In this document: in pieces, positions 27,301 through 36,915 of the stretch
Numbering within the stretch: the first letter of the stretch is position 1
How the letters are laid out: every line of letters starts with the position of its first letter
Source of the DNA: Leptasterias polaris
Taxonomy: Eukaryota > Echinodermata > Asteroidea > Forcipulatida > Asteriidae
DNA length: 64,000 nt
Reading direction: 5' to 3'
Assembly (NCBI GenBank): GCA_037783415.1
Contig: JAZGTN010000098.1
Location: 1,674,001 to 1,738,000, forward strand
Position numbers and translations under genes: made by a program
Notes under the pieces: model-generated
The model's database searches: none
The model's input: only the letters and a program-made list of their open reading frames with translations
Told to the model about the DNA's origin: nothing

Positions 27301-28737
27301 TAGACGATTCACTTTTACACAATGTAAGATCGAATGGTAAACAAAAGGTGGGGAGTTTTTCACAAGGTTTTTCACAAGGTTATTTTTTTTTTTTAACTGC
27401 CAGGAAATAATAATAAATTGCCTGTTGGGACGGTTTTAATAGAGAAGCAGTTTGGCATTCTGTTTTGTAAAAGGATACCAGTACACTGTCTGTAGGCCTA
27501 TGCTATGGAATGGAACCATAAATTAAGCTTCACCATAGATACCGGCGTCGATATGTTATTAGATTTGGTCAGATCGACAGGACAGTCACCAAGAGGTCAG
27601 GAATCCTCAGGTCTGGAGTTAATGTATAGCCTCAGTTTATGACGGCTTCTCAAATTATGTATAACATGACTCGACGACTGGGCTGATGTTCTTGGTCATT
27701 GTCAATCGATTTTGAATGATCACTACCGCTTTGTTAATGGAGTGACTCATGAGATGGGTGCTTTTATATAGCGCCCTCTTGTGTAGTCTTTTTATGAGTC
27801 CGCAGTTGCTGTGTGTTTTGCAGTCATGACTCCATAGTTCAATGATTTAATTCAAACAACTCAATATTATGTTATTGTGACTTACTCCTCGGGCAGTCTC
27901 ACCAATACGGGAGAGAAATCATCAAGTATAGTTCAGTATTCGTGAAACTGAACATAGAGAATCTAAAACTATTTCCATTGGTTTGTGAGATGGCCTCGAA
28001 TAAACGAGTAGAGGAATTCCCGTTGACCATCAAAATTAAGCTCGTTTCATCAAACCCTTTCGGGGCGTCTTTTTCTTTTGGCTTCATAATTTATGTGAGA
28101 CCTCAGCAATAATAGTTAAACTCTGATGTCGCGGCCGTTAGGACTTGAGCCCGTCACGCAAGAAATGATCGACCGTGACGACAAGTTAACCAATCTCAAA
28201 TTAGTGTTTGCCACCGCAGCATAGTCTTGATCAAATCGTAAATTTAATAATGTTTCTTCCTCTTTGCAGATCATCCAGCAATTCATGACCAGGCAATGCC
28301 GCTGCCATGGCGTGTCTGGATCTTGCACCGTTAAATCTTGCTGGACCACCGTACCAGACTTTCTTGTTGTTGGAGACTACCTCAAGAGGAAATACATTCA
28401 GTCGGTAGAGATCCTCAACCGCCCCACGAAAAGTAGACTACGAAGGAAAGACAAGAGCATGCGCAAAGTACCAGTCAACAAGGAAGAATTGGTTCATCTG
28501 GAGAGGTCGCCAAATTATTGCATTCGTGACCTTTCCAAAGGCATTATGGGAACTTCCGGTAGAGAGTGCAACCGGACTTCGAGTGGTGGAGATAGTTGCG
28601 ATCTGCTGTGTTGTGGGAGAGGTTACAACACACAAGAGGTGAGACTCGTTGAGAGATGCGATTGCAAATTCATTTGGTGTTGTGAAGTCAAATGTAGGGT
28701 TTGTGAAACGGTTACGGACGTATTCACGTGTAAGTGA
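9218..28737 (+). CDS. Wnt16: Wnt16 ligand, whole gene (4 coding exons)
   Basis: Secreted, lipidated Wnt ligand that binds Frizzled and LRP co-receptors outside the cell. Exons 9218-9318, 12310-12599, 16286-16557 and 28270-28737 join in frame to 376 residues (human WNT16, from memory, about 365). Residues 1-31 form a signal peptide with a hydrophobic core at about 14-28. The WMWLGIAS start of the mature region, the NLHNNE block and the SPNYC and RECNRTS blocks match Wnt16 better than Wnt4 or Wnt5. After the signal peptide there are 24 cysteines, the usual Wnt number. CHGVSGSC contains the serine expected to be palmitoleoylated (Ser237). N-glycosylation sequons lie at Asn113, Asn158 and Asn322. 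All junctions are GT-AG. Introns are 3.0, 3.7 and 11.7 kb and full of repeats. No disabling change is seen. Confidence 0.95.
9412..10570. repeat. Tandem duplication of about 580 bp in Wnt16 intron 1
   Basis: CCGATTAAAC at 9421 recurs at 10001, and the two blocks stay alignable to about 10568 (CTGTGAATTGTCTACCAC in both). Differences are small indels and a few substitutions, for example extra AGGCCTA units in copy 1. The duplication lies 100 bp after the exon 1 donor and does not include the exon. Confidence 0.85.
10571..12309. other. Rest of Wnt16 intron 1
   Basis: Single-copy-looking AT-rich intron ending in TTATTTCTAG. Nothing else is recognised; overlapping short open frames around 11610-11950 occur on both strands and are judged chance. 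Confidence 0.5.
12310..12599 (+). CDS. Wnt16: Wnt16 coding exon 2
   Basis: Completes Met34 and encodes residues 35-130 plus one base. It carries the first four mature cysteines, the ARLGIVECQRQFR block and the RWNCT glycosylation sequon typical of Wnts. Acceptor TTTCTAG, donor ACAG|GTAAAT. Confidence 0.92.
12600..15699. other. Wnt16 intron 2, first part
   Basis: Non-coding. Two tiny direct duplications are visible: GCTCTATGTGCCACCAATGG twice at about 13696-13738, and a block with GACTCAGTTGAT twice at about 13885-13937. The stretch 14760-15012 ends in CCCTTTAAAGC and resembles one end of the TTAAAGG inverted-repeat elements, but no matching left end was found. Confidence 0.5.
15700..16005. 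repeat. 48-bp minisatellite in Wnt16 intron 2
   Basis: About seven units of a 48-bp sequence, each with CCATGTCCATCAGATGG and AGCATGCTCAGAGAACCTG. Some units lack 12 bp and are 36 bp long. Because 48 and 36 are multiples of three, the reverse strand stays open and gives a spurious repetitive peptide. Confidence 0.85.
16286..16557 (+). CDS. Wnt16: Wnt16 coding exon 3
   Basis: Encodes residues 131-221. It begins ASRETAFVYAITSAGV and ends NLHNNEVGRQ, both classic Wnt blocks. It contains four cysteines, the EGWQWGGCSDN motif and the sequon at Asn158. Acceptor CACTACAG; donor CAG|GTAAAT on a codon boundary. Confidence 0.95.
16711..16867. repeat. 12-bp minisatellite (TTTCCATTTAGG)n
   Basis: Thirteen near-perfect copies of TTTCCATTTAGG lie 150 bp after the exon 3 donor. 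The period is a multiple of three, so both strands stay open and yield meaningless FPFR and KWKP repeat peptides. The homogeneity indicates recent expansion. Confidence 0.95.
17219..17592. mobile_element. Inverted-repeat element (MITE), TAAAGGCAC family
   Basis: The left end AAGGCACTGTACACGTTTGG is the complement of the right end CCAAACGTGTTCCGTGCCTT. It is about 370 bp with no coding capacity. The body is shared with 20248-20614 and 25240-25540 (for example GAGCTGTTGATA and GACCAATTGAG), making a family of three in Wnt16 intron 3. Confidence 0.8.
17593..20247. other. Wnt16 intron 3 segment
   Basis: Contains a T-run followed by a G-run at about 18122-18162. A 140-codon open frame at 18846-19268 has no recognisable domain, is low complexity in parts and lacks exon-like borders, so it is not called a gene. 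Confidence 0.5.
20248..20614. mobile_element. Inverted-repeat element, second family copy
   Basis: Left end AAGGCAATGTATGCTTTTG and right end CAAAAGTATGCATTAGAGCC are imperfect inverted repeats. The body matches 17219-17592, including the GTGTTTTTCTTTCAT block and the GATGACCAAT block. Confidence 0.75.
20615..25239. other. Wnt16 intron 3 segment
   Basis: 4.6 kb of AT-rich intron. A weakly repetitive stretch with GGATTATCC lies at about 23890-23990. No coding exon or clear transposon was recognised. Confidence 0.45.
25240..25540. mobile_element. Inverted-repeat element, third family copy
   Basis: Begins AAAGGCAGGGTATATATC and ends near GACAATTACAAAAGT. The body matches the copies at 17.2 and 20.2 kb. 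Its ends are more diverged and it is shorter than the other two. Confidence 0.7.
25830..26150. repeat. Dispersed repeat, copy 1
   Basis: Shares blocks with 31290-31600 in the same order: GGGTTGTTGACTT, a CATATTTG followed by GATGTAGGG-like block, and GAGACTTnTAA followed by TTTTTGAATATT. The element type is unknown. A 102-codon reverse open frame at 25622-25930 overlaps it and is not believed to be a gene. Confidence 0.6.
26151..28269. other. End of Wnt16 intron 3
   Basis: Non-coding up to the acceptor CTCTTTGCAG. A small hairpin with GTCCGAAT and ATTCGGAC sides lies at about 26848-26902. Nothing else is recognised. Confidence 0.45.
28270..28737 (+). CDS. Wnt16: Wnt16 coding exon 4 (C-terminal)
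   Basis: Encodes residues 222-376 and the TGA stop. It carries sixteen cysteines, the acylation-site block CHGVSGSC, the basic linker RLRRKDKSMRK typical of Wnt16, the sequon at Asn322 and the C-terminal block ending in TDVFTCK. The acceptor is TTTGCAG on a codon boundary. Confidence 0.95.
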   Translation: MIQQFMTRQCRCHGVSGSCTVKSCWTTVPDFLVVGDYLKRKYIQSVEILNRPTKSRLRRKDKSMRKVPVNKEELVHLERSPNYCIRDLSKGIMGTSGRECNRTSSGGDSCDLLCCGRGYNTQEVRLVERCDCKFIWCCEVKCRVCETVTDVFTCK

Positions 28738-29339
28738 GAATTGAGATTTCACCAACGCTCTAAAGATGACGCCCAATGTAGACACGTGTAAATGAGAAAT
28801 GAGATTCCACAAAGACTTCCTGCAATACCTTGCCCAAGGGAAGAGACAAAAATGACAGAGACATTTTCTATGTGAGGAAGGTTTACCACGAGGAGTGCTA
28901 TTCCTGGGTTAGGTTGCGGCAACACGTTTAATCGAAATATGATGAGGATTAATGTATAAAAAGGTGATGATTTATTGATTATAACTTTTCTATTATAGCA
29001 ATGTATATTCAAATGTTTCATTGACAATAATACAGTAATGAGGATGTAGGATGACGTAGTGCCTATAACAACTAGCAACGGCAATAAGTCTATTCTATTT
29101 TGCTGCCCAAGCACATTTATATTGCAAGGGTCTTCCAAATATAAAATAGCTATTGTCATTTATAGCGCAAAACAAATATGAAACACAACTTAAGTCAATC
29201 GGGTCCTTCCTGCGTTTATTGCTTCTAGTTCCTATGTCCCTTGCCTGAACGTACTTTCCTATACACATTGAATCCAAATTGGTTCTACTCCGTAGTGACT
29301 TTGAAGGGCGCCCTCACTAATACAGACGAACGGTTTCTT

Positions 29340-29631
29340 AAAAAACAAATTTAAACCTGAGAAACGCTTCACATTTCAGAGGGTTGGTGTCAGTTCGCAA
29401 ATGCTGCAGCCAGCAATGCGGGTGGTACCCGCTGTCACCTCGCTAGACGTGAATGGATTCTACGTTCTTGTGAAAATATAACATTTTTTGTTCGCTGTTT
29501 TCTCAACAAATAGACACTGTATTCAGCTGAAACTTTCACAGGTGACTTTTATTGTATCTTTCTTTATTTTAAATGTTGCCATTAAACCAGCATTACGTTG
29601 ACAAATACCAGTCTATAACCTAAGCCTTTAA
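29340..29631. mobile_element. Truncated inverted-repeat element (GGTACCCGCTGTCA family)
   Basis: The body, with GGTACCCGCTGTCACCTCGC, ACTTTTATTGTATCTTTCTT and CAGCATTACGTTGAC, matches 51264-51657 and, reversed, the split copy at about 56609-57186. The right end CTAAGCCTTTAA is present; the left end seems lost. It lies in the likely Wnt16 3' UTR. Confidence 0.7.
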
Positions 29632-29813
29632 GTTTGCCACTTCATTCTGCTTGGGCTCCGGCTTTGATGTAAGTGACCATTCATGTATAAAATACTGCAC
29701 AAAGGAAACATAATAATAATAATTATGGCAGCATGATAAATATTTATAACCAGTGTGGATGGGACGGGGCTCAATTTCTCACAGACCCTGTGTCTGGTGA
29801 TTTTGTTGTTACA

Positions 29814-29819
29814 AATAAA
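29814..29819 (+). terminator. Candidate Wnt16 poly(A) signal
   Basis: First AATAAA after the stop codon, followed within 25 bases by a T/G-rich stretch. It would give a 3' UTR of about 1.1 kb. Other AATAAA sites lie at about 30207 and 30394. Confidence 0.4.
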
Positions 29820-29936
29820 GTGTTATTTTGTAGTAGAATATTTTCGTTATGAATGCCCTTCAGCGGTTTTATTGTTTTTCATCTCGAGAACGCTGGAAAA
29901 ACTCACCGAGCATAGATTGAGGTCGGTATGAGTGGT

Positions 29937-30016
29937 AACATTCACCTATGAACTTAACTACATGGTGCTGTCATGTAACATTCACCTATGAACTTAACTA
30001 CATGGTGCTGTCATGC
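29937..30016. repeat. 40-bp perfect direct duplication
   Basis: The block beginning TTCACCTATGAACTTAAC occurs at 29941 and again at 29981, with about 40 identical bases in each copy. Confidence 0.9.
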
Positions 30017-30727
30017 CCTCAACTTAGTATCAGATATTTTTTTTAAATATTTTTGTTAAATTAATTGCCAAAATATTAAGAAGGATCAATGCAAATATTG
30101 AGCTGTGTCACGTCCAGAACAATTTTCCTAACATATTTCCCCATGGACTATTATTTATAATTAAAACATGTAAATAGTATTATGCTGTATTATTTTATTC
30201 TATAAAATAAAAACAACTTCTAACTTGGACTTGACTCTTCTGTGCAAATTAGACTTGGTCAGTATAAAAACGCTGTAGGCCTAGCCCTATACAGTCCTGA
30301 TTCTTCCTCTATGCTGTGCACAGATACTGTAGTATAATACGAAAGTGAAATGCTGACATGTTCAAGTTTTCTCCGTGCAACAATACAAAATGAATAAAGC
30401 ATAAATGCTGTTTTGTGAAGACGTACCCGTTGGAATTAAGGCTAATCATGTGCTCATGAAACAAGACTGATCTCCGGGTCAGCATGATTCAATGTCAAGG
30501 TGTAACTGACCAGGAAATTTGGTCAGAGATAATGTATTGTTCCAGCTCATCTCGGTCCGGATATTGGGAGATGGCTATTCCCCCCCCCCCCCCAACCCGG
30601 ACGCAGATGGACTGGTTTAAGTCTCACTATAAGTAAATTGAGACATTGACGATAGTTTTGGACAACATGGGCTGGGGGCGGGAGCTGGGGAGGGGGAGGG
30701 GTCATGGGTTGTTTGGATCATACAGTC
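30017..30727. other. Intergenic, no gene seen
   Basis: AT-rich with a C-run at about 30580-30594 and a G-rich stretch at about 30670-30702. Nothing was recognised. Confidence 0.45.
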
Positions 30728-30943
30728 ACACTGCAAAAACCGGGGTGTTAATATTGACACCATGGGTTTTGTCATAATATATAGATATCCCAAGAGAGAA
30801 ACACAATTAATATCATAGGGTGTTGAAATAACACCAAGGTAAATGCGTTGGCAGAAATTAGTGTTGATATATATTTTCTTCTATCTATATGTGACAGCAC
30901 CTGGCACATGGTGTCAATTTTAATACCACATATTTTGCAGTGC
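30728..30943. mobile_element. Short inverted-repeat transposon (MITE)
   Basis: Begins CACTGCAAAAACCGGGGTG and ends TACCACATATTTTGCAGTG, imperfect inverted repeats of about 36 bp that both reach GACACCATG/CATGGTGTC. About 215 bp, non-coding. The CACTGCAAAA end is common among small DNA transposons of aquatic animals (recalled); the superfamily was not determined. Confidence 0.75.
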
Positions 30944-31289
30944 AGGCTTTTCGTGTAGTTTGTATTGGAAACATAATTGGAGGAAGTTATTGTATACAAA
31001 AGAAACGTGTAAATGATTCTTTTTATTTTACGAATTAACTGTATTGAAATTTTAGATGCTTAATAAAATGGACTGCTTAAATATATATGAACAGCGATCT
31101 TTGTGTATTTTTTGCTTCCGAATTGTAAAGACATAACTACTAACTAGCACAATTCAAAAACCACTATTTAATGTACATAGTGGGTGTTGGCCTGGAGAGA
31201 AACTCGTGCGCGGAGTGTCCTTAATAAAATGTAAACCAACAACTTTTTGTCAAAGATTTGAAGGTCATTGCTTTTATGGATTGTTGAAA

Positions 31290-31600
31290 ATGGTCCAATA
31301 TCGTGCTCCTGGGTTGTTGACTTTCAAACTGGAGCATTTCAGGTACACTGGCCCTCTGTAAATGACCATATTTGTCTAAAAGATGTAGGGTAATTTTCCC
31401 CAAGATGGAGTATGGCCAGTTTTGCTGTTCATGGATGTTTTTATTTTGGATGAGCCTAGCTCAAAAGCCAAACGGCTACTTTTGAAAAGAAAAATTGTGA
31501 TGTCAGAAAATATATTTGTTTCTTTTTTTTCCCAGGAGGCTGCGAGACTTTTAACTATTTTTGAATATTTAGCATTAGCATTGATTGCTTTTGAGAGCTT
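31290..31600. repeat. Dispersed repeat, copy 2
   Basis: Second copy of the family at 25830-26150, sharing its three main blocks in the same order. It ends about 100 bp before the DIRS element. Confidence 0.6.
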
Positions 31601-31705
31601 TAGTATGGTGCACCCTGATGGTTACTCAACCAGAACCGCAATGAGTAAGATAGCGTCCTCTAGCACCCTGGATAAGGCACACGATTGAAGCGCTTGTGAA
31701 TCACC

Positions 31706-31853
31706 AATTCTACCTCGTTATCACATAACACTTCGGCCTTACGTGAGATTGCACCATTCACCGGAATGTATCGTCACAGTTGAGAGAATCTTTTGTAAAA
31801 ACAAAGGATTCACCAGTTATAACCACGCACGAGGTACCAGGCCCTCAGTGCAT
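31706..31853 (+). repeat. DIRS left inverted terminal repeat
   Basis: Starts AATTCTACCTCGTTATCAC and is matched, inverted, by 36459-36607 with scattered differences. It contains the block TTTTGTAAAAACAAAGGATT, which is identical in both ends. Confidence 0.88.
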
Positions 31854-31907
31854 TTTTTGTGACCGGAGGTGTATCGTTACTTTACTTCTACAGCGCGTGT
31901 ATCAATC

Positions 31908-33030
31908 ATGACTGAACAACAAGATCTCCTTGATTTGTTAGGCGTTCCTTCCGACGATGAATTCCTGAAGAAAACTATTACCCAGCCAGACGAGCCGGGG
32001 CCGTCGAACGCCAGCAGCCTGACCAGTGGCAATCCTCTGGTCAGACCATCAGGGAAAGTCAAGAGGAAATCAACGGGAACAACCGTTACCAGGAGTGAGT
32101 TTTCAACTCTTCAAAACCAAATGACAGCTATGGCAAATGCCGTGGAACAGATTCAAACGGCAATTTTATCAGAGCCACGCCCTAAGCGGCGTCAAGTTGA
32201 CCCCGAGTCGGACGAGTCCGACAGTATTCTTGGCGTCAACAAGGCCTTGGACGCAATCCTTGAAGATGGACAACAAGATGCTGGTGTCCTACAGGACTTT
32301 GAACAGCAATATGATGGCGAAAGCGCCACTGGTGTCGCCCTGAGCGGGAAACTGGCCGGACTTGTCACAAAGATGATGCGTCAAAAATTGCCAGAGGAAA
32401 AGGTGTCAGAGAAACTTAAAAGTTTCCAGAGACCGAATAATGTGGAAGCATTAGGATGCACCCGGGTGAACCCCGAGGTATGGAACACCTTGCAAGCTAA
32501 GACTCGCTAAACGGATATCAAGCTGCAAAAAGTTCAGCAGGCCCTTCTGACAGGTGTTGTCCCGATAGTGCGCACCGTAGAATCCCTGCTGGGTATGGCG
32601 AGTGCCGCCCCGGGCCAATCAGCGACTGATCTTAAAGTCGAAGAAGTCACCAAACTTCTTGATGCTGTGTCCATTTTGGGACATGCAAATTATGAACTCA
32701 ACCTCGGAAGGAGAGAGATCATAAAGCCGGATCTCAACCAACAATTTGGTGGAATTTGTGCAACACAAGTTCCAATAACCGGACTTCTCTTTGGTGACAA
32801 TCTTACATTCAAGAGACGAACAAGCTTGGCCACAGACTTCGGGGTTCTACAAAGAACACATCAGGGTATGGGCAACCCCAAAGACGCAGGGACTCAAGGC
32901 CCTACACCAGCCAACTCGCGGATACTACCGCCAGAGCGCTTTAAACTCGAAGCGTCGTCCCAACAACTGGCGGAGGAAAAATACCCAAACAGACAGCCAG
33001 TCGAATGCGAGAAGCAAGTGAAAGGGTGCA
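31908..33030 (+). pseudogene. DIRS Gag-like ORF1, broken by an in-frame stop
   Basis: Structural-type protein of the DIRS element, expected to bind element RNA. The frame opens with ATG at 31908 (MTEQQDLLDLLGVPSDDE) and runs 200 codons to a TAA at 32508. The same frame then stays open and continues the protein-like sequence (IKLQKVQQALLTGVVP) to about 33000. A single nonsense change therefore splits it. No zinc knuckle was seen. The segment 33030-33180 has three internal repeats of a KHxCGNxxxV-like unit, 60-70 bp apart, which is unusual and may belong to the linker to the next module. Confidence 0.75.
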
Positions 33031-33179
33031 ATTTGGTGAGTAAACACAATTGTGGAGATATTCAAAATGTTATGCCTCAATCTATTAAGAGTAAGCACAA
33101 ATGTGAGAATACTCGTAATGTTTTGCAAAAATACAAGAGTAAACACCAATGTGGCAATGCTCAATTTGTAACGGCAGGC

Positions 33180-35000
33180 AGACTCGCACAATTTATAACC
33201 AAATGGCGCGAGTTAACATCAGACAATTGGGTTCTAAATACAGTTCAACATTATTTTATTGAATTTGTTAGACGCCCTTCACAATATTATGCTCCACGAG
33301 AAATTTCTTTCTCACAGAATGAGATTAACTTAGTTTCTCTAGAAATAGATAAAATGCTACAAAAGAAAGCAATCATTGAAAAAACCCACGAAGATGGGGA
33401 ATTTCTTTCTAACCTATTTCTCCGTCCAAAGAAAGACGGTACTTATCGCCCCATAATCAACCTTTGTTTTGTACTCGCATTTTAAGATGGAGACAATACA
33501 TTACGCTTTGCAGTTGGTCACCCCAAACTGCTTAATGGCGTCCATTGACTTGCAAGACGCATATTACGCAATACCAATTGCGCAAGAACACCGAAAATAT
33601 TTGCGGTTTCTATGGCAAAATAAAGTGTACGAGTACACATGCCTGCCATTTGGGCTTTCTTGTGCCCCTCGTGTCTTTACAAAGGTAATGAAGCCTTTAG
33701 TAGCTTCACTCAGACGCATGGGCCATGTGTCATGTGACTATATTGATGACTCACTACTAATACTATAGGTAGTACAAATGATGAATGCATGAATAACATC
33801 ATAGCACGAACAAAACTTACTGATGATTTGGGATTTACTGTTAATAAGCAGAAATCTGTGCTGGAACCCTCTCACGAAATTGATTTCTTGGGTTTTCATT
33901 TAAATTCAGTTCAAATGACTGTGTCAATCCCTCCATCTAAAGCTGGTAAAATTGTTATGGCTATCAGTAAGCTAATTAACACAAGTTATCCCAAAATACG
34001 GGACGTACTAGCTCGAATAACAGGCCTTTTAGTCTCCTGTGAATTGGCAGTCCCATATGGGACCATTTTCAGACGAACTATCGAAGCAGAGAAAAATACT
34101 GCATTAACCGCAAATGATGAAAATTTTGATGCAACGATGGTTTTATCCGAACATGTCATTTCTGATTTGAATTGGTGGATATCAAACGTGCCGCCAATTT
34201 CGGCAGCCCCAATACACAGGAAAATGCCTGACTGTACAGTCGAAACTGATGCTTCGAAATCGGGCTGGGGAGCCCATCATGAAAACCAGGCTATAGGTGG
34301 ACAATGGTCCAATGCCGAATCACTGAACCACATCAATTTTCTTGAGCTCAAAGCTTGTTTTTTGGCCTTACAGTCGTTCTTCCCGAGAATTCGGGACATT
34401 CACGTCCATATAAAATCGGACAATACAACTGCAGTAGCATATCTGCAACACTCTGGGGGTACTCACTCCCCTTTGTTGAATGACTTAACCAGGGAAATCT
34501 GGAAATGGTGTATGACACGTAATATTTGGTTGTCAAGTTCACACTTACCGGGCAGCAAAAACACAATTGCTGACTTTGCTTCCAGGAATTTTCACGAAGA
34601 TTTGGAATGGAAACTGGATCCAAACATTTTTTGGAACAATTACTAAGATTTTTCTCGAACCAGAGGTCGACCTGTTTGCCTCTCGGCTGAATTTTCAACT
34701 AAAACAATATGTTTCTTGGCGTCCAGAGCCCGGTGCATCCCATGTAGATGCGTTCACTTTAAACTGGTCACGCTTAAAATGTTATGCCTTTCCACCATTT
34801 TGTCTTATAGACAAAGTTCTAACAAAAATTTGTTATGACAAAGCAGTTGGTATATTAATTGTTCTTTTGTGGCATACACAAACGTGGTTTCCCAGACTGC
34901 TCAAGTTGCTAATCAGGGAACCTGTCATATTACCAATCAAACCTGATCTGCTTACACTTCCCTCCTCAGACAGACTACATCCGTTGAGGTATCGTCTGAG
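33180..35000 (+). pseudogene. DIRS reverse transcriptase / RNase H, frameshifted
   Basis: Polymerase of the DIRS element. Reverse-transcriptase landmarks in order are LFLRPKKDGTYRPIINL (to about 33465), SIDLQDAYYAIPI (33541-33580), LPFGLSCAPRVFTKVM (about 33643-33690) and the catalytic YIDD at 33739-33750. RNase H follows, with the acidic VETDASKSGWG block (about 34237-34270), FLELKA and SDNTTAVAYL. The region then continues with EVDLFASRLN and VSWRPEPG (about 34660-34735), a conserved tail of DIRS polymerases. The reading frame shifts near 33470, just after YIDD near 33765, and near 34630. The RT motif between PIINL and KMETI also seems shortened. The copy is inactive. Confidence 0.88.
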
Positions 35001-35919
35001 GCTTACGGCTTGTCTCTTGTCAGGAAGGCACTGCGAATGCAAGGCATTTCAAGACAGTCTGCCAAGATCATCATTGCATCCTGGCGAGATTCTACCAGGA
35101 AATGTTACTGGTCCTCGCTCAAGAAGTGGGTTTTGTACTGCATTAGGACAAAAACTGATCCAATTCGAGCAACTATACCGGCTGTGATCAATTGCCTGAC
35201 TGAGGCATTTCACGACGGCAACGGTTACAGCAGTTTGAATACTCTGCGAAGTGCCATATATGCTGTGTTATCACCAACAGAGGGCGTGACTGTTGGAGCA
35301 CATCCCCCTCGTCAAGAGATTTATGACAGGCGTATTTAACTTAACGACCAACAGTGCCTAGATATTCCTCCACATGGGATGTCACTGTAGTCTTAGAGTA
35401 CCTCAAAAGGTTGGGCTCAAATGATAAACTGTCGTTGAAAGACATTACAATGAAAATTGCAGTACTTTTTGCTCTTGTTTCTGGGCAACGTTGCCAAACA
35501 CTGTCTTTGTTAAACTTAGATAATGTTCAAGTCACTATGACTGGTATTACTTTCATAGTTGATAAGCAAACTAAAACTTGCAAAGTTGGGAAACCCAACG
35601 TTAACGTAGTGATAGATAACTACCCCCATGATCACTTACTCCTTCAACAATTTTATGCCACAAAGTATCTTACCTAAAACACGTGTCATTCGAGGCATTA
35701 AGTTATGTAGCCCCTCATAAAGAAGTGGGGACTCGAACAATTTCCAGATGGATTAAGACTGTTTTAAAAACAGCAGGTATTGACACAAATACCTGCTGGG
35801 TGGACTGTTCCACATTTGCGAAGTATTATAACAAACCAATCCAGACATTGAACTTTACCAAGGCAGTTCTAGATAACGCCAAGAACGCCAGAGTCTGGGA
35901 AAGAAAGGAGGCGTGTTAG
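35000..35919 (+). pseudogene. DIRS tyrosine recombinase, frameshifted and deleted
   Basis: Integrase-type enzyme of DIRS elements, related to phage lambda integrase, which inserts a circular DNA copy. The N-terminal SAM-like part is at 35010-35336 (SWRDSTRKCYWSSLKKW, then LNTLRSAI). The catalytic part begins at about 35354. The first catalytic arginine is visible in LVSGQRCQTLSLL (codon 35489-35491). The C-terminal STFAKYYNKP block, containing the likely nucleophile tyrosine, is at about 35809-35840. The stretch that should carry the HxxR motif is missing between DTNTCW and DCSTF, indicating an internal deletion. Frame changes occur near 35340 and 35680. It is non-functional. Confidence 0.85.
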
Positions 35920-36244
35920 CCAACATTGCCCGCCAACATTATGTGTTGTTCATTTTAAGCAAACCTTTTGTTTTGTTTTGGACCGTCTTGGCAGATGCAG
36001 CGCAGACATTTCTCACCGTGCGTAAATGTTGGCATGTTAAGGTTTAAACCAAACCGTTATACTTTTCATTTGTCTCTGATGAAATAAAGACATCTCTACT
36101 GTGCAAAGCTTTTTGGCACCTAAAGTTTGGAAAATTATGTATTATTGTTATTGTTATTGTTATGCAAAAGAAACAATAAACGTACTGGTTGATTTTGAAA
36201 ACAAAATTTTGCCTACTCTTGTCCGTCAGCTTTGCTCTAAATTT

Positions 36245-36367
36245 CTCACGTAAGGCCGAAGTGTTATGTGATAACGAGGTAGAATTTAAAAATTAAACGA
36301 ATAAATGAAGTGAATGAATTTTAATTAGAATTCTACCGAGTTATCACTAACACTGAAGGACTTACGT
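36245..36367. repeat. DIRS internal complementary region
   Basis: 36245-36286 is the exact complement of the left extremity 31706-31747. 36288-36367 complements the right extremity, reaching back from 36648. Together they read as a bridge joining the two ends, as in circular DIRS intermediates. Confidence 0.9.
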
Positions 36368-36458
36368 CCCCACCCGGTTCTTTGTTATCGAGATCTACCT
36401 TTAAAGGTCTTAGACCCACCCATTTTATTCTGACGGACAAACTTGGATAACTTCACAA

Positions 36459-36648
36459 TGCACTGAGGGCCTCGTACCTCGTGCGTGGTTATATACTGGT
36501 GAATCCTTTGTTTTTACAAAAGATTCTCTCAAACTGTGACGATATGATCCGGTGAATGGTGCAATCTCACGTCCTTCAGTGTTAGTGATAACTCGGTAGA
36601 ATTCTAATTAAACTTCATTCACTTCATTTATTCGTTTAATTTTTAAAT
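36459..36648 (-). repeat. DIRS right inverted terminal repeat with extension
   Basis: Complement of the left repeat up to about 36607, then a 40-bp extension (ATTCACTTCATTTATTCG region) found elsewhere only in the internal complementary region. Confidence 0.88.
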
Positions 36649-36915
36649 TAACTTTAAAAGCAAATTCTTAAATGAGAACATTTCATTTTCACCTAATTAA
36701 TGTTGCCAACTAAATCCGTGAGGCCAACGAAATGTCAACTGCCTTTGGGAAAATTCTTGGAACTTTTCACTGGTCAATGTTTGCAACTTGTAGGCAGAAG
36801 TTAAGTTGACGTGACAATATTAGTGATAACATTTTAAGTTTACCCGCAGCAGAAAGGTCAAGGTCACTTAGCTTTCTTGTGCGGTACAAAAGAAAATTGT
36901 GCGATTGAAAATTAG
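36649..36915. other. Spacer between two transposons
   Basis: Short unique-looking AT-rich stretch ending in ATTAG, the target duplication of the next element. Confidence 0.5.

Larger units (their letters stand above)
31706..36648 (+). mobile_element. DIRS-type tyrosine-recombinase retrotransposon, decayed
   Basis: About 4.9 kb. The inverted ends (31706-31853 and 36459-36607) are complementary but not identical, and the right end has an extra 40 bp. An internal complementary region at 36245-36367 combines the complement of the extreme left end (36245-36286) with the complement of the extreme right end (36288-36367). This is the diagnostic DIRS arrangement, used to rebuild the ends through a circular intermediate. 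Inside, in order, are a Gag-like frame, reverse transcriptase with RNase H, and a tyrosine recombinase; there is no protease or DDE integrase, as expected for the class. Frameshifts, stops and deletions interrupt every module, so the copy cannot be autonomous. Confidence 0.92.

Noticed and set aside
9218..28737. Assignment to Wnt4 or Wnt5 instead of Wnt16
   Set aside because: The basic linker, the SPNYC and NRTS blocks and the TDVFTCK end fit Wnt16 better from recalled family sequences; a tree would settle it.
28438..29159. Reverse open frames of 124 and 136 codons
   Set aside because: The first is antisense to Wnt16 exon 4; the second lies in its 3' UTR and shows no domain.
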